From: Nocardia brasiliensis IFM 10847
GTDB taxonomy: Bacteria; Actinomycetota; Actinomycetes; Mycobacteriales; Mycobacteriaceae
Direction of reading: 5' to 3'
Assembly (NCBI RefSeq): GCF_000710915.1
Contig: NZ_BAUA01000146.1
Coordinates: forward strand, 1-51,096
DNA length: 51,096 nucleotides
Below the pieces are notes generated by a model that worked only from the letters and a program-made list of their open reading frames with translations, did no database searches and was not told the origin of the DNA. The stretch's first letter is position 1. Each line of letters opens with the position of its first letter. A program made the translations under genes and the position numbers. Of this stretch, positions 7,566 to 15,937 are shown one piece after another.

Positions 7566-8894
7566 ATGGCGCACCTCACGGCGCTGGACACCTTCGACGT
7601 CCGGTTTCCGACGTCGCGCGAGCTGGACGGCTCGGACGCGATGAACCCAGACCCCGACTATTCCGCGGCTTACGTGGTGCTGCGCACCGATGACCCGGCC
7701 GGACCGCAGGGGCATGGTTTTGCGTTCACCATCGGCCGCGGCAACGACGTCCAGCGGGTCGCGATCGAGTCGCTGGCCGCGCTGGTGGTCGGCCGTTCGG
7801 TCGCCGAGATCGCCGGGGACCTCGGAGGATTCGCCCGCGCACTCACCGCCGATTCTCAACTGCGTTGGCTCGGCCCGGAAAAGGGCGTCATGCACATGGC
7901 GGTCGGCGCGGTGGTCAACGCCGCGTGGGATCTCGTGGCGAAGCTGGCCGGAAAACCGGTGTGGCAGTTGGTCGCCGAGATGTCGCCGGAGCAGATCGTC
8001 GACCTGCTCGACTTCCGGTATCTCACCGATGCGCTCACCCCGGAAGAAGCGTTGGAACTGCTGCGGCGCGCGGAACCGGGTCGGCAGCAGCGAATGGACC
8101 GGCTGCTCGCGACCGGATATCCGGCATACACCACCTCGCCGGGGTGGCTCGGCTACTCGGACGAGAAGCTGGTCCGGCTCGCCCGCCAGGCGGTGGCCGA
8201 CGGTTTCCGCACCATCAAGATCAAGGTCGGCCGCGACGTGGACGAGGACGTGCACCGGTTGCAGATCGCCAGGGCGGCGATCGGGCCGGATATCGGCCTG
8301 GCGGTGGACGCGAATCAGCGCTGGGACGTCGACGCCGCGGTGCAGTGGATCTCCCGCCTGGCGCCCGCCGACCCGGCCTGGGTCGAGGAGCCGACGAGCC
8401 CGGACGACATCCTCGGCCACGCCGAGATCCGCCGTCGCGTCGCACCGGTGCGGATTTCGACCGGCGAGCACGGCCAGAACCGCATCCTGTTCAAGCAACT
8501 GCTCCAGGCCGGCGCGGTCGACATCGTGCAGATCGATGCGGCCAGGGTCGCCGGGGTGAACGAGAACCTGGCAATCCTGTTGCTGGCGGCCAAGTTCGGG
8601 ATTCCGGTCGTGCCGCACGCAGGCGGCGTCGGGCTGTGTGAGCTGGTACAGCACCTGGCGATGATCGATTACGTCGTGGTCTCCGGCAGCGTCGAGGGCC
8701 GCGCGATCGAGTTCGTCGACCATCTGCACGAGCACTTCCGATTTCCGGTGCGCGTGGTGGGTGGGCACTACCTCGCGCCACGTGAACCGGGCTTCAGCGC
8801 CGAGCTGCTGCCCGCGTCGCTGCGCGAGTACGAATACCCGACGGGAGCCGCCTGGCGCGCCACGCCGTCCGCACACCACCAGGAGAATTCATGA
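7566..8894 (+). CDS. fucD: L-fuconate dehydratase (enolase superfamily)
   Basis: A 442-aa enzyme that dehydrates L-fuconate to 2-keto-3-deoxy-L-fuconate in the cytoplasm, using Mg2+. Counting from the ATG at 7566 (GAGG at 7554-7557), the residues corresponding to the Xanthomonas FucD active site fall at the same numbers: K218 and K220 (KIK), D248, E274, E301 as metal ligands, D324-H351 as the general base pair, and E382. The motifs VDANQRWD, EEPTSPDD, STGEHGQNR and HAGGVGLCELVQHL are those of fuconate dehydratase rather than rhamnonate or mandelate enzymes. It is the first gene of the transporter operon and overlaps the binding-protein gene by ATGA. Confidence 0.92.
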   Translation: MAHLTALDTFDVRFPTSRELDGSDAMNPDPDYSAAYVVLRTDDPAGPQGHGFAFTIGRGNDVQRVAIESLAALVVGRSVAEIAGDLGGFARALTADSQLRWLGPEKGVMHMAVGAVVNAAWDLVAKLAGKPVWQLVAEMSPEQIVDLLDFRYLTDALTPEEALELLRRAEPGRQQRMDRLLATGYPAYTTSPGWLGYSDEKLVRLARQAVADGFRTIKIKVGRDVDEDVHRLQIARAAIGPDIGLAVDANQRWDVDAAVQWISRLAPADPAWVEEPTSPDDILGHAEIRRRVAPVRISTGEHGQNRILFKQLLQAGAVDIVQIDAARVAGVNENLAILLLAAKFGIPVVPHAGGVGLCELVQHLAMIDYVVVSGSVEGRAIEFVDHLHEHFRFPVRVVGGHYLAPREPGFSAELLPASLREYEYPTGAAWRATPSAHHQENS

Positions 8895-9985
8895 AAACCG
8901 CCAGCCTTGTCGGCGTCGCGCTGGGCGCTACCTTGATCATCGCTTCGGGTGCCGCGTGCTCGCGCGAATCGGTCGGCACCGAGACCGGCCCGGCCGTCAC
9001 CGTGGGCAGCGGCGCGGACAACGGGGTACTGGTCGGCGCGGACCAGCCCCGGTCGGACTCCGACTTCTGGAGCGCCTACGCGGGCTACCTCGGCCCGAAG
9101 GCGGCGTCGGCCGGGGTGAAGCTGGAGAACACCTCGTCCGACAACGACGCCAACCGGCTCAAGTCCAACGTCGACACTCTGCTGTCGAAGAACGTCGCGG
9201 CGATCATCATGGCGCCGCAGGACACGGCCGCGGTGAAACCGGCTCTGGCCGCGGCCGCCGCGAAGAAGGTGCCCGTGGTGAGCGTGGACACCCGGCCCGA
9301 CAGCGGCGGCGTGTACATGGTGGTGCGGGCCGACAATCGGGCCTACGGCACCAAATCGTGCATCTACCTGGGCGAAACCCTGAAGGGCGCCGGCAAAGTC
9401 GTCGAATTCCAAGGTGACCTGAGTTCGATCAACGGACGCGATCGCTCGGAAGCGTTCGCCGACTGCATGAAGACGCGCTATCCCGGGATCGAGGTGATCG
9501 AGATCCCCACCGATTGGAAGGGCGATCGCGCCGTGTCGGGTCTGCAGGACAAACTGCTGACCGACCCCGATATCAACGGCATCTACATGCAGGCGGGCGG
9601 CGTCTTCCTGCAGCCGACACTGGCGCTGCTGCGGCGCAGCGGAAAACTGGTGAAAGCCGGTGCGCCAGGGCATATCACGATCGTCTCGAACGATGGCATC
9701 AAGGCCGAGTTGGATGCCATCACGGCGGGCGAGATCGATGCGACCATCTCCCAGCCCGCCGATCTCTACGCGCAGTACGCCGCGTTCTACGCGAAGGCCG
9801 CAGTCGAGGGCCGCACGTTCACGCCGGGGCCGACCGATCACGGCTCGACCATCATCGACACCGGCGTCGGCGGCACGCTGGAGGATCAGTTGCCTGCGCC
9901 GGTCGTCACCCGCGCCGGAGGCAAGGTGGGCGAACTCGACACAGTGCCGCCCACCGCGCCGGGACTGTGGGGTCACGGCGGATGA
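8891..9985 (+). CDS. Sugar ABC transporter substrate-binding lipoprotein
   Basis: A 364-aa binding protein of the type 1 periplasmic fold (RbsB-like, CUT2 class). AGGAG precedes the ATG at 8891. A lipoprotein signal ends in ASGAAC with the lipid-modified Cys at residue 23, so it is tethered to the outer face of the membrane. Later segments DSDFWSAYAGYLG, NRLKSNVDTLLSKNVAAIIMAP and ITIVSNDGIKAELDAITAGEIDATISQP match ribose-type binding proteins. Genes for the ATPase and permease follow with ATGA/TGATG overlaps. L-fucose as ligand is inferred from the surrounding catabolic genes. Confidence 0.88.
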   Translation: MKTASLVGVALGATLIIASGAACSRESVGTETGPAVTVGSGADNGVLVGADQPRSDSDFWSAYAGYLGPKAASAGVKLENTSSDNDANRLKSNVDTLLSKNVAAIIMAPQDTAAVKPALAAAAAKKVPVVSVDTRPDSGGVYMVVRADNRAYGTKSCIYLGETLKGAGKVVEFQGDLSSINGRDRSEAFADCMKTRYPGIEVIEIPTDWKGDRAVSGLQDKLLTDPDINGIYMQAGGVFLQPTLALLRRSGKLVKAGAPGHITIVSNDGIKAELDAITAGEIDATISQPADLYAQYAAFYAKAAVEGRTFTPGPTDHGSTIIDTGVGGTLEDQLPAPVVTRAGGKVGELDTVPPTAPGLWGHGG

Positions 9986-11475
9986 GCGGCGAACCGATCG
10001 CGGAGGCGATCGAGGTATCGAAACGCTTCGGCCGCAACGTGATCGCGCTGAACCGGGTCGGGCTGCGGGTGGCGGCGGGGCGCACGCACGCGCTGGTCGG
10101 CCGCAACGGCGCCGGGAAGTCCACGCTGGTGTCGATTCTGACCGGGCTCGCAACTCCTGATGAGGGGGAGGTGCGGTTCAACGGTCGCCCGGCGCCCGCG
10201 CCCGCCGACCGGGACGCATGGCGCGCCAGGGTGGCGTGCGTGTACCAGAAGTCGACGATCATCCCCGATCTGTCGGTGGCGGAGAACCTGTTCATCAACC
10301 GGCAGGGCCTGGACCGGCGGATCATCAACTGGCGCAGGCTTCGTGGCCGCGCCCGGGAGTTGCTCGACACCTGGTCGGTGCCCGTCGACGTGGACACCGT
10401 CGCCCGTGACCTGTCGGTCGAGCACCGCCAACTGGTGGAGATCGCCCGGTCGCTGTCGTACGGCGCGCGTTTCATCATCCTGGACGAACCGACCGCGCAG
10501 CTGGACGGACCGGCGATCAAGCGGCTGTTCGACCGGATCCGAGATCTGCAGGCGCAGGGCGTCACGTTCCTGTTCATCTCCCATCACCTCGACGAGACCT
10601 ACGAAATCTGCCAAGACATCACGGTTTTCCGGGACGCCGAGCACGTGCTGACCGCCCCCGCCGCCGAACTGGGCAAGCAGGACCTGATCGCGGCGATGAC
10701 CGGTGACTCGGTGGAACTGCAGACCGCCGCCCCGCGCGGCGCCCCTGACCTGGCCGCGACGCCCACGCTCCGGGTCGAGGGACTCAGCGGCGCAGGGGAG
10801 TTCACCGACGTGACGTTTCAGGTGTCCCCGCGCGAGATCGTCGGCCTGGCGGGCGGCGGTAGCAGCGGGCGGATCGAGGTCGCCGAGACGATCGTCGGAT
10901 TGCGCAAGGCCGCAGCGGGTTCCGTGCTGGTGTCCGGGCGGATGCCGCCGCGCGGCGGGGTGCGGGCGGCCCTGGACGCAGGTATCGGTTTCGTGCCGCG
11001 GGATCGCCACGAGGAGGGACTGATCCCGGAAATGAGCGTCGCGGACAACGCCACCCTCACGGTGCCGCGCCGCGTGGGCCGCCTCGGGCTCCTGTCCCGC
11101 CGGACCCGGAACGCGGTGGCGGACCAGGCGATCGACGCGCTCGGGATCAAGACGTCCGGCCCGGACCAGAGCGTCGCGGAGTTGTCCGGCGGCAATCAGC
11201 AGAAGGTGGTCTTCGCCCGCGCGCTGGCCACCGACCCCGCGGTGCTGGTGCTGATCACACCGACCGCGGGCGTCGATGTCCGATCGAAGCAGACCCTGCG
11301 CGCCGTGGTGCGGGCCGCCGCCGACCGGGGTACCGCGGTGCTGGTGGTCTCGGACGAGCTGGACGATCTGCGCGACTGCGATCGCGTCCTGGTGATGGTG
11401 CAGGGCCGGATCGCTCAGGAATTCGAGAAAGGCTGGGGCGACAAGGAACTCGTCGCCGCCATGGAAGGACTGTGA
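9982..11475 (+). CDS. Sugar ABC transporter double ATP-binding protein, second site degenerate
   Basis: A 497-aa CUT2-class ATPase with two nucleotide-binding domains in one chain. Domain 1 is intact: Walker A GRNGAGKST (40-48), signature LSVEHRQ, Walker B FIILDEPT. Domain 2 keeps the signature LSGGNQQKV, but its Walker A region reads GLAGGGSSGR and the Walker B Asp-Glu is replaced by Ile425-Thr426 (VLVLITPTAGVDV). It therefore probably hydrolyses ATP only at one composite site. Degenerate second Walker A motifs are known in this class; loss of the Walker B pair is less usual. The start overlaps the binding-protein stop (ATGA). Confidence 0.88.
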   Translation: MSGEPIAEAIEVSKRFGRNVIALNRVGLRVAAGRTHALVGRNGAGKSTLVSILTGLATPDEGEVRFNGRPAPAPADRDAWRARVACVYQKSTIIPDLSVAENLFINRQGLDRRIINWRRLRGRARELLDTWSVPVDVDTVARDLSVEHRQLVEIARSLSYGARFIILDEPTAQLDGPAIKRLFDRIRDLQAQGVTFLFISHHLDETYEICQDITVFRDAEHVLTAPAAELGKQDLIAAMTGDSVELQTAAPRGAPDLAATPTLRVEGLSGAGEFTDVTFQVSPREIVGLAGGGSSGRIEVAETIVGLRKAAAGSVLVSGRMPPRGGVRAALDAGIGFVPRDRHEEGLIPEMSVADNATLTVPRRVGRLGLLSRRTRNAVADQAIDALGIKTSGPDQSVAELSGGNQQKVVFARALATDPAVLVLITPTAGVDVRSKQTLRAVVRAAADRGTAVLVVSDELDDLRDCDRVLVMVQGRIAQEFEKGWGDKELVAAMEGL

Positions 11476-12506
11476 TGACCCCGACCACGACCGGCCAGCA
11501 ACCGGCGACCCGTACTGCCGCCGCGCGCCGGGGTGCGCCGGTCACCGTGCGCTGGGGCGCACTGCGCGATTTCCTGCTCGTGCCGCCGATCCTGCTCGTA
11601 CTGGTGGTCGGCTACTTCATCAACGCCAGCTTCGTCTCACCGGCCAACCTCACCAATGTGCTCACCACGATGAGCGGTATCGCGCTGCTGGTGCTGGCCG
11701 AGGTGCTGGTGCTGGTGGTCGGGCGGATGGACCTGTCGCTGGAGTCGACGTTCGGGCTGGCGCCCGGCGTCGCCATCTGGGCCACCATGGGCACCGCGAA
11801 AGTCGGCGCCTTCACCTGGACTTCGCCGTGGATGACCATTCCGCTGGCCCTGCTCGTCGGACTGGCGGTCGGCGCGGTGAACGGGGTGCTGATCGTCCGG
11901 TTCGGGTTGAACGGGTTCATCGTGACCTTGGCGATGCTCATCGCGCTGCGCGGCCTGCTCACCTTCCTGACCGAAGGTTTCACCCTCACCAAAATTCCAC
12001 CGTCGGTCGAATGGCTCGGTAACACCAGGGTATTCGGCGTCCCGGTCGATGTGGCGCTGTGCCTGCTCCTATTCCTGGTGGGGTACCTCGTGCTCACCTA
12101 TACGACGGCCGGGCGCGCGCTGTACGCGGTGGGCGGCAACGAGGCCGCCGCGCGGGCCGCGGGCATCCGCACCGATCACGTCGTCATCGCGGTGCTGGTG
12201 GTGGCGGGCGGGCTCGCCGCCATCGGCGGGTTGATCTATTCGGGGCAGTTCGCCAGCGTGCAGGTCAGCCAGGGCGACGGCATGATCTTCCAGGTGTTCG
12301 CGGCCTGCGTGATCGGTGGTGTCGCACTGAACGGCGGACGTGGTTCAGTGCTCGGCGCGTTCTTCGGCGTGCTGATCCTGACGTTGATCCAGAAGCTGTT
12401 GTCCTACGGCGGCGTCAGTGCCGACTCGCTGAAGTTCATCAACGGCGCGCTGATCCTTGTCGCCCTCGTGATCACCCGCGTCGCCAGCGGGCGGCGACAG
12501 GAGTGA
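11475..12506 (+). CDS. Sugar ABC transporter permease (BPD_transp_2)
   Basis: A 343-aa integral membrane protein of the RbsC/XylH family with about ten hydrophobic segments, starting near residue 35 (FLLVPPILLVLVVGYF) and ending near 335. GGAAGGA at 11463-11469 supports the ATG at 11475, which shares one base with the ATPase stop; a GTG three bases earlier is possible. Conserved family features are VGRMDLSLEST, AVGGNEAAARAAGI (coupling helix region contacting the ATPase) and GVALNGGRGSVLGAFFGVL. It forms the channel for the presumed L-fucose importer. Confidence 0.88.
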   Translation: MTPTTTGQQPATRTAAARRGAPVTVRWGALRDFLLVPPILLVLVVGYFINASFVSPANLTNVLTTMSGIALLVLAEVLVLVVGRMDLSLESTFGLAPGVAIWATMGTAKVGAFTWTSPWMTIPLALLVGLAVGAVNGVLIVRFGLNGFIVTLAMLIALRGLLTFLTEGFTLTKIPPSVEWLGNTRVFGVPVDVALCLLLFLVGYLVLTYTTAGRALYAVGGNEAAARAAGIRTDHVVIAVLVVAGGLAAIGGLIYSGQFASVQVSQGDGMIFQVFAACVIGGVALNGGRGSVLGAFFGVLILTLIQKLLSYGGVSADSLKFINGALILVALVITRVASGRRQE

Positions 12507-12508
12507 TC

Positions 12509-13429
12509 ATGACTGATCTGACGGACATCGTGCTCGGCGGCGCGGGATACGCCGGGCTGTACCGGGCGGTGGACCCTGCGGACGCGCACGCCGCATTGTC
12601 CGCCGCGTGGCACGCGGGCATCCGATCCTTCGACACCGCACCGCATTACGGTGTGGGCAGCGGCGAAGAACGCCTCGGCGAATTCCTGCGCACCCGTCCG
12701 CGCGCGGAATTCACCGTGTCCACCAAGGTCGGTCGGCTGCTCTACGACGATCCGCAGGCCGCCGATGGCGCCGACGGCTTCTACGGCGCCCCGAAACGCT
12801 CCCGGCGGCGGGACTATTCGGCGTCGGGCGTCCGCCGGTCCCTGGAGGACTCGCTGACCCGGTTGGGCCTGGACCGGGTGGATCTGTTGCTCATCCACGA
12901 TCCGGAAGATCATCAGCCGGAGGCGCTTTCGGCGGCGGTGCCCGAGCTGGTGCGGATGCGGGACGAAGGCCTGGTCTCCGGTATCGGGATCGGCGTCAAT
13001 TTCGTCGATCTCGCGCTGCGCTTCGTCCGCGAAGCTCCGATCGATCATGTGCTGATCGCCGGTCGCTACACCCTGCTCGATCGTGGCGCAGAAGCCGAGC
13101 TGCTGCCGGAATGCGGCCGGCGCGGCATCCGGGTGCTGGTCGGCGGGGTGCTCAACAGCGGCATTCTGGCCGATCCGCAGCGTCGGGCCACCTTCGACTA
13201 TCACCCGGCGGACGGCGAAATCATCAGCAAGGCGCGTGCGATGGCGCGGCTGTGCGCGGAATACGAAGTGCCGCTGCGTGCGGCGGCACTACAGTTCCCG
13301 CGCAGGCACCCGGCGGTGACCCGCACGGTGGTCGGCGCGAGCACCCCGGACCAGGTCGCCGACACCGTCGCGATGCTGAATCACCCAGTCCCCGAGGAGC
13401 TCTGGGGTGCGTTGGCGGGGCGCGGATGA
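12509..13429 (+). CDS. Aldo/keto reductase, probable L-fucose dehydrogenase
   Basis: A 306-aa member of the AKR family similar to D-threo-aldose 1-dehydrogenase/L-fucose dehydrogenase. It would oxidise L-fucose to L-fucono-lactone with NAD(P)+. ACAGGAG (12497-12503) precedes the ATG. The catalytic tetrad is visible as FDTAPHYG (Asp and Tyr), STKVGRLL (Lys) and LLIHDPEDH (His). The insert after STKVGRLL and the segment NSGILADP are typical of the fucose-dehydrogenase branch. It is the last gene of the fucD operon; a weak hairpin (13441-13447 with 13474-13480) follows. Confidence 0.85.
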   Translation: MTDLTDIVLGGAGYAGLYRAVDPADAHAALSAAWHAGIRSFDTAPHYGVGSGEERLGEFLRTRPRAEFTVSTKVGRLLYDDPQAADGADGFYGAPKRSRRRDYSASGVRRSLEDSLTRLGLDRVDLLLIHDPEDHQPEALSAAVPELVRMRDEGLVSGIGIGVNFVDLALRFVREAPIDHVLIAGRYTLLDRGAEAELLPECGRRGIRVLVGGVLNSGILADPQRRATFDYHPADGEIISKARAMARLCAEYEVPLRAAALQFPRRHPAVTRTVVGASTPDQVADTVAMLNHPVPEELWGALAGRG

Positions 13430-13494
13430 TCCGATGCGTGCCCGCTGCTCTCGCACACCCGCGCCGGCACGCGCAGCGGGTGCGCAATATCGCG

Positions 13495-14163
13495 TCAGGG
13501 TGCGGCGCGGCGCAACCACTCCATCACACCCGCCACGTGGGCGAGGGCGCGCGCGTGCGCGAGTTCGGGGTCGTGGGCCGCGATCGCGTCGCAGATACCG
13601 CGGTGCTCGGCGACGGTGCGCTCGAACGCGCCTTCCTCGGTGATACCGCGCCAGATCCGGGCCCGCATGGTGGGCATGGACAGCGATTCCAGCAGCGAAG
13701 CCAGCACCTTGTTACCCGAGGCGGCGGCGATCGCGGCGTGGAACTCGAGGTCGAGCGCGACCAGATCCGTGACCGAGGAGTGCTCGGGCACCACCAGGGT
13801 GCGCAGGTGCTCGACCTGGTCCTCCGACATCGACTGTGCCGCAAGGGCGGTCGCGGCGGGCTCGAGAATGCGCCGCACGCCGAGAATGTCGAGCACCGAG
13901 TCGTCCTGGTGGAATTCGAGCAGAAAGCTCATCGCGTCCAGCAGCGACTTGGGTTCCAGGCTGGACACATACGTGCCGTCGCCCTGGCGCACGTCCAGGA
14001 TGCGCACCAGGGAGAGCGCGCGGACGGCTTCGCGCAGCGAGTTGCGCGAGACCCCGAGTTCGGCGGCGAGGTCGGCTTCCCGGGGCAGTCGGGAGCCGGG
14101 CTCGAGATCGCCCGAGATGATCATCGCCTTGATCTTCGCTATCGCATCGTCGGTGACCGACAC
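13495..14163 (-). CDS. FCD-type GntR regulator of the fucose cluster
   Basis: A 222-aa regulator with an N-terminal GntR winged helix (IKAMIISGDLEPGSRLPREA, LGVSRNSLREAVRAL) and a C-terminal FCD domain with acidic and histidine residues for metal or ligand binding (DLEFHAAIA, EHRGICDAI, HARALAHV). The GTG at 14163 has AAGGA six bases upstream. Divergent from the lactonase gene with only 31 bp between starts, so its own promoter must lie inside that gene, near the palindrome at 14281-14295. FCD regulators in sugar-acid clusters are normally repressors released by an intermediate; the effector here is unknown. Confidence 0.85.
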   Translation of the reverse strand: MSVTDDAIAKIKAMIISGDLEPGSRLPREADLAAELGVSRNSLREAVRALSLVRILDVRQGDGTYVSSLEPKSLLDAMSFLLEFHQDDSVLDILGVRRILEPAATALAAQSMSEDQVEHLRTLVVPEHSSVTDLVALDLEFHAAIAAASGNKVLASLLESLSMPTMRARIWRGITEEGAFERTVAEHRGICDAIAAHDPELAHARALAHVAGVMEWLRRAAP

Positions 14164-14195
14164 CCTGTTTCCTTCGACCTCGAGGATGTGAACGT

Positions 14196-15086
14196 ATGCC
14201 TCCGATGACTGTAGACGCCCACATGCATGTCTGGCGGGTAGACGGGGGAGAATTCGACGTCGAGTACGACTGGCTGACAGAAACATCCGATGTTTTGTAC
14301 CGCAACTACGCCCTACCGGATGTGCAGCCGGAGTTCGCCGAGCACGGGATCGGCGCGCTGGTGCTGGTGCAGGCTTCGGATTCGGCGGCCGAGAACCGCG
14401 CGCTGCTGGCAGCCGCCGCCGCGACACCGTACCCGGCCGCTGTGGTCGGCTGGCTGCCGCTGCGTCGGCCCGAGGTGGTGGCCGCCGAACTGCCCCGCCT
14501 GCGTGCGCATCCGGAGTTCGTCGGCGTCCGGCACATGATCCACCGCGATCCGGATCCCGAATGGCTGCTGCGGCCAGAGGTTTCGGACAGCCTGACGTTG
14601 CTGGCCGAGGCGGGCCTGGTCTTCGACGCGGTCGCCGAGCGGCCGGATCTGCTGGCCCAGGTCCCGGTGATCGCGCACGCGCATCCGGATCTGACGATTG
14701 TGCTCGACCATCTCGGTAAGCCGCCGATCGCCACGGGCGCGCGGCAGCCGTGGGCCGACCTGCTCGCCGACGCGGCGGCCGCGCCGAACGTGATCGCCAA
14801 GATCTCCGGCCTCGCGACGGTGTCCGGCAGCGAAATCAGCGCCGCGCGTTGGCAACCCTATGTCGATCACGCCCTCGAGGTCTTCGGGCCGGGACGGTTG
14901 ATGGTGGGCGGGGACTGGCCGTTCACGCTGACCGCCGCGTCGTATCGAACCGTATGGCAGACCACCTTGGCGACCTTGGCCGCGCTGGATCCGGTCGATC
15001 GGGTGCAGATTCTTACCGAAGTAGCCTGGCGCACTTATCAATTGCCGCTGGCTCCGACCTGGATGACCGAGGGGGTCACCGAATGA
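14196..15086 (+). CDS. Amidohydrolase family 2, probable L-fuconolactonase
   Basis: A 296-aa TIM-barrel hydrolase of the COG3618 type that would open L-fucono-1,5-lactone to L-fuconate. GAGGA (14182-14186) is nine bases from the ATG at 14196; a second ATG at 14205 is possible. Motifs: DAHMHVW (metal/acid-base HxH), HMIHRDPD, IAHAHPDLTIVLDHLGKP and MVGGDWPF (catalytic Asp). It overlaps the downstream FAH gene by ATGA. Neighbourhood plus family make the lactonase role likely. Confidence 0.85.
   Translation: MPPMTVDAHMHVWRVDGGEFDVEYDWLTETSDVLYRNYALPDVQPEFAEHGIGALVLVQASDSAAENRALLAAAAATPYPAAVVGWLPLRRPEVVAAELPRLRAHPEFVGVRHMIHRDPDPEWLLRPEVSDSLTLLAEAGLVFDAVAERPDLLAQVPVIAHAHPDLTIVLDHLGKPPIATGARQPWADLLADAAAAPNVIAKISGLATVSGSEISAARWQPYVDHALEVFGPGRLMVGGDWPFTLTAASYRTVWQTTLATLAALDPVDRVQILTEVAWRTYQLPLAPTWMTEGVTE
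14281..14295. promoter_or_regulatory. Candidate GntR operator, copy 2 (15-bp perfect palindrome)
   Basis: AAACATC-C-GATGTTT is a perfect 7+1+7 palindrome containing the same 11-bp core as the site in the fucD promoter. It lies 118 bp upstream of the GntR start codon on that gene's strand and inside the 5' end of the lactonase gene. Autoregulation of the GntR gene is the simplest reading. Being within coding sequence it could be partly constrained by the protein (Thr-Ser-Asp-Val). Confidence 0.55.
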
Positions 15087-15931
15087 AGTTGCAGCGCATC
15101 GGCGAACGCGGTGCGGAGCGACCGGTGGTGGTCGACGGCGCGCACGCTTACGACCTGACCCCGCTCACCCGGGACATCGACGGCGAATTCCTGGCCGCGG
15201 ACGGCATCGCCGCCACCGCCGCCGCACTCGCGGCCGGTGAACTACCTCGCGTCGAGATCGACGGCCAGCGCATCGGCCCGCCCGTCGCGCGGCCGCAGGC
15301 GGTGTGGTGCATCGGCATGAACTACGCCGCCCATGCCGCGGAATCGGGTGCGGCGCCGCCGCGGACGCCGGTGGTGTTCTTCAAGACCCCGAACACGGTG
15401 ATCGGACCATACGACGACGTGCTGATCCCGAAGGGGTCCGAAAAGACCGACTGGGAAGTGGAACTCGCGGTGGTGATCGGGAAGCGCGCCCGCTATCTCG
15501 ACTCGGTCGAGCAGGCGCTGGATTACGTCGCGGGTTACACGGTGTCCAACGACGTCTCCGAACGCGCGTTCCAGCTGGAGGAGTCGGGCGGCCAGTGGTC
15601 AAAAGGCAAGTGCTGCGAGACCTTCAACCCGCTCGGGCCCGCCCTCGTCCCGCGCGATCGGCTCGATCCGGCGAACCTGCGCCTGCGCTCCTTCGTCAAC
15701 GGCGTGGCGCGGCAGGACTCCACCACCGCGGACCTGATCTTCGATGTCGCGTATCTGGTCTGGCATCTGTCGCAGTACGCGGTGCTGGAACCGGGCGACA
15801 TCATCAACACCGGCACACCGGCCGGGGTGGCGTTGTCCGGCCGCTACCCGTACCTGCGCGCCGGTGACCTGGTTGAGGTCGAGATCGAGGGCATCGGCAG
15901 GGCCGGACAGCGCTGTCGTGCCGCGGGGTGA
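15083..15931 (+). CDS. FAH-family hydrolase, probable 2,4-diketo-3-deoxy-L-fuconate hydrolase
   Basis: A 282-aa fumarylacetoacetate-hydrolase-fold enzyme. It would split 2,4-diketo-3-deoxy-L-fuconate into pyruvate and L-lactate. Visible: GMNYAAHA, FFKTPNTVIGP, the metal ligands in DWEVELAVVIG (ExE) and SNDVSER, and SKGKCCETFNPLGPALV, typical of this hydrolase group. Start overlaps the lactonase stop (ATGA). The 3' end faces the class V aminotransferase with six bases between stops. The L-lactate product links it to the lldD gene of the same cluster. Confidence 0.87.
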   Translation: MKLQRIGERGAERPVVVDGAHAYDLTPLTRDIDGEFLAADGIAATAAALAAGELPRVEIDGQRIGPPVARPQAVWCIGMNYAAHAAESGAAPPRTPVVFFKTPNTVIGPYDDVLIPKGSEKTDWEVELAVVIGKRARYLDSVEQALDYVAGYTVSNDVSERAFQLEESGGQWSKGKCCETFNPLGPALVPRDRLDPANLRLRSFVNGVARQDSTTADLIFDVAYLVWHLSQYAVLEPGDIINTGTPAGVALSGRYPYLRAGDLVEVEIEGIGRAGQRCRAAG

Positions 15932-15937
15932 TGAAAC

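Noticed and set aside
7566..15931. L-rhamnose or D-mandelate/galactonate pathway instead of L-fucose
   Set aside because: The dehydratase motifs and residue numbering match FucD, and the AKR matches L-fucose dehydrogenase types. Rhamnonate clusters usually use different dehydratase motifs. Not excluded experimentally.
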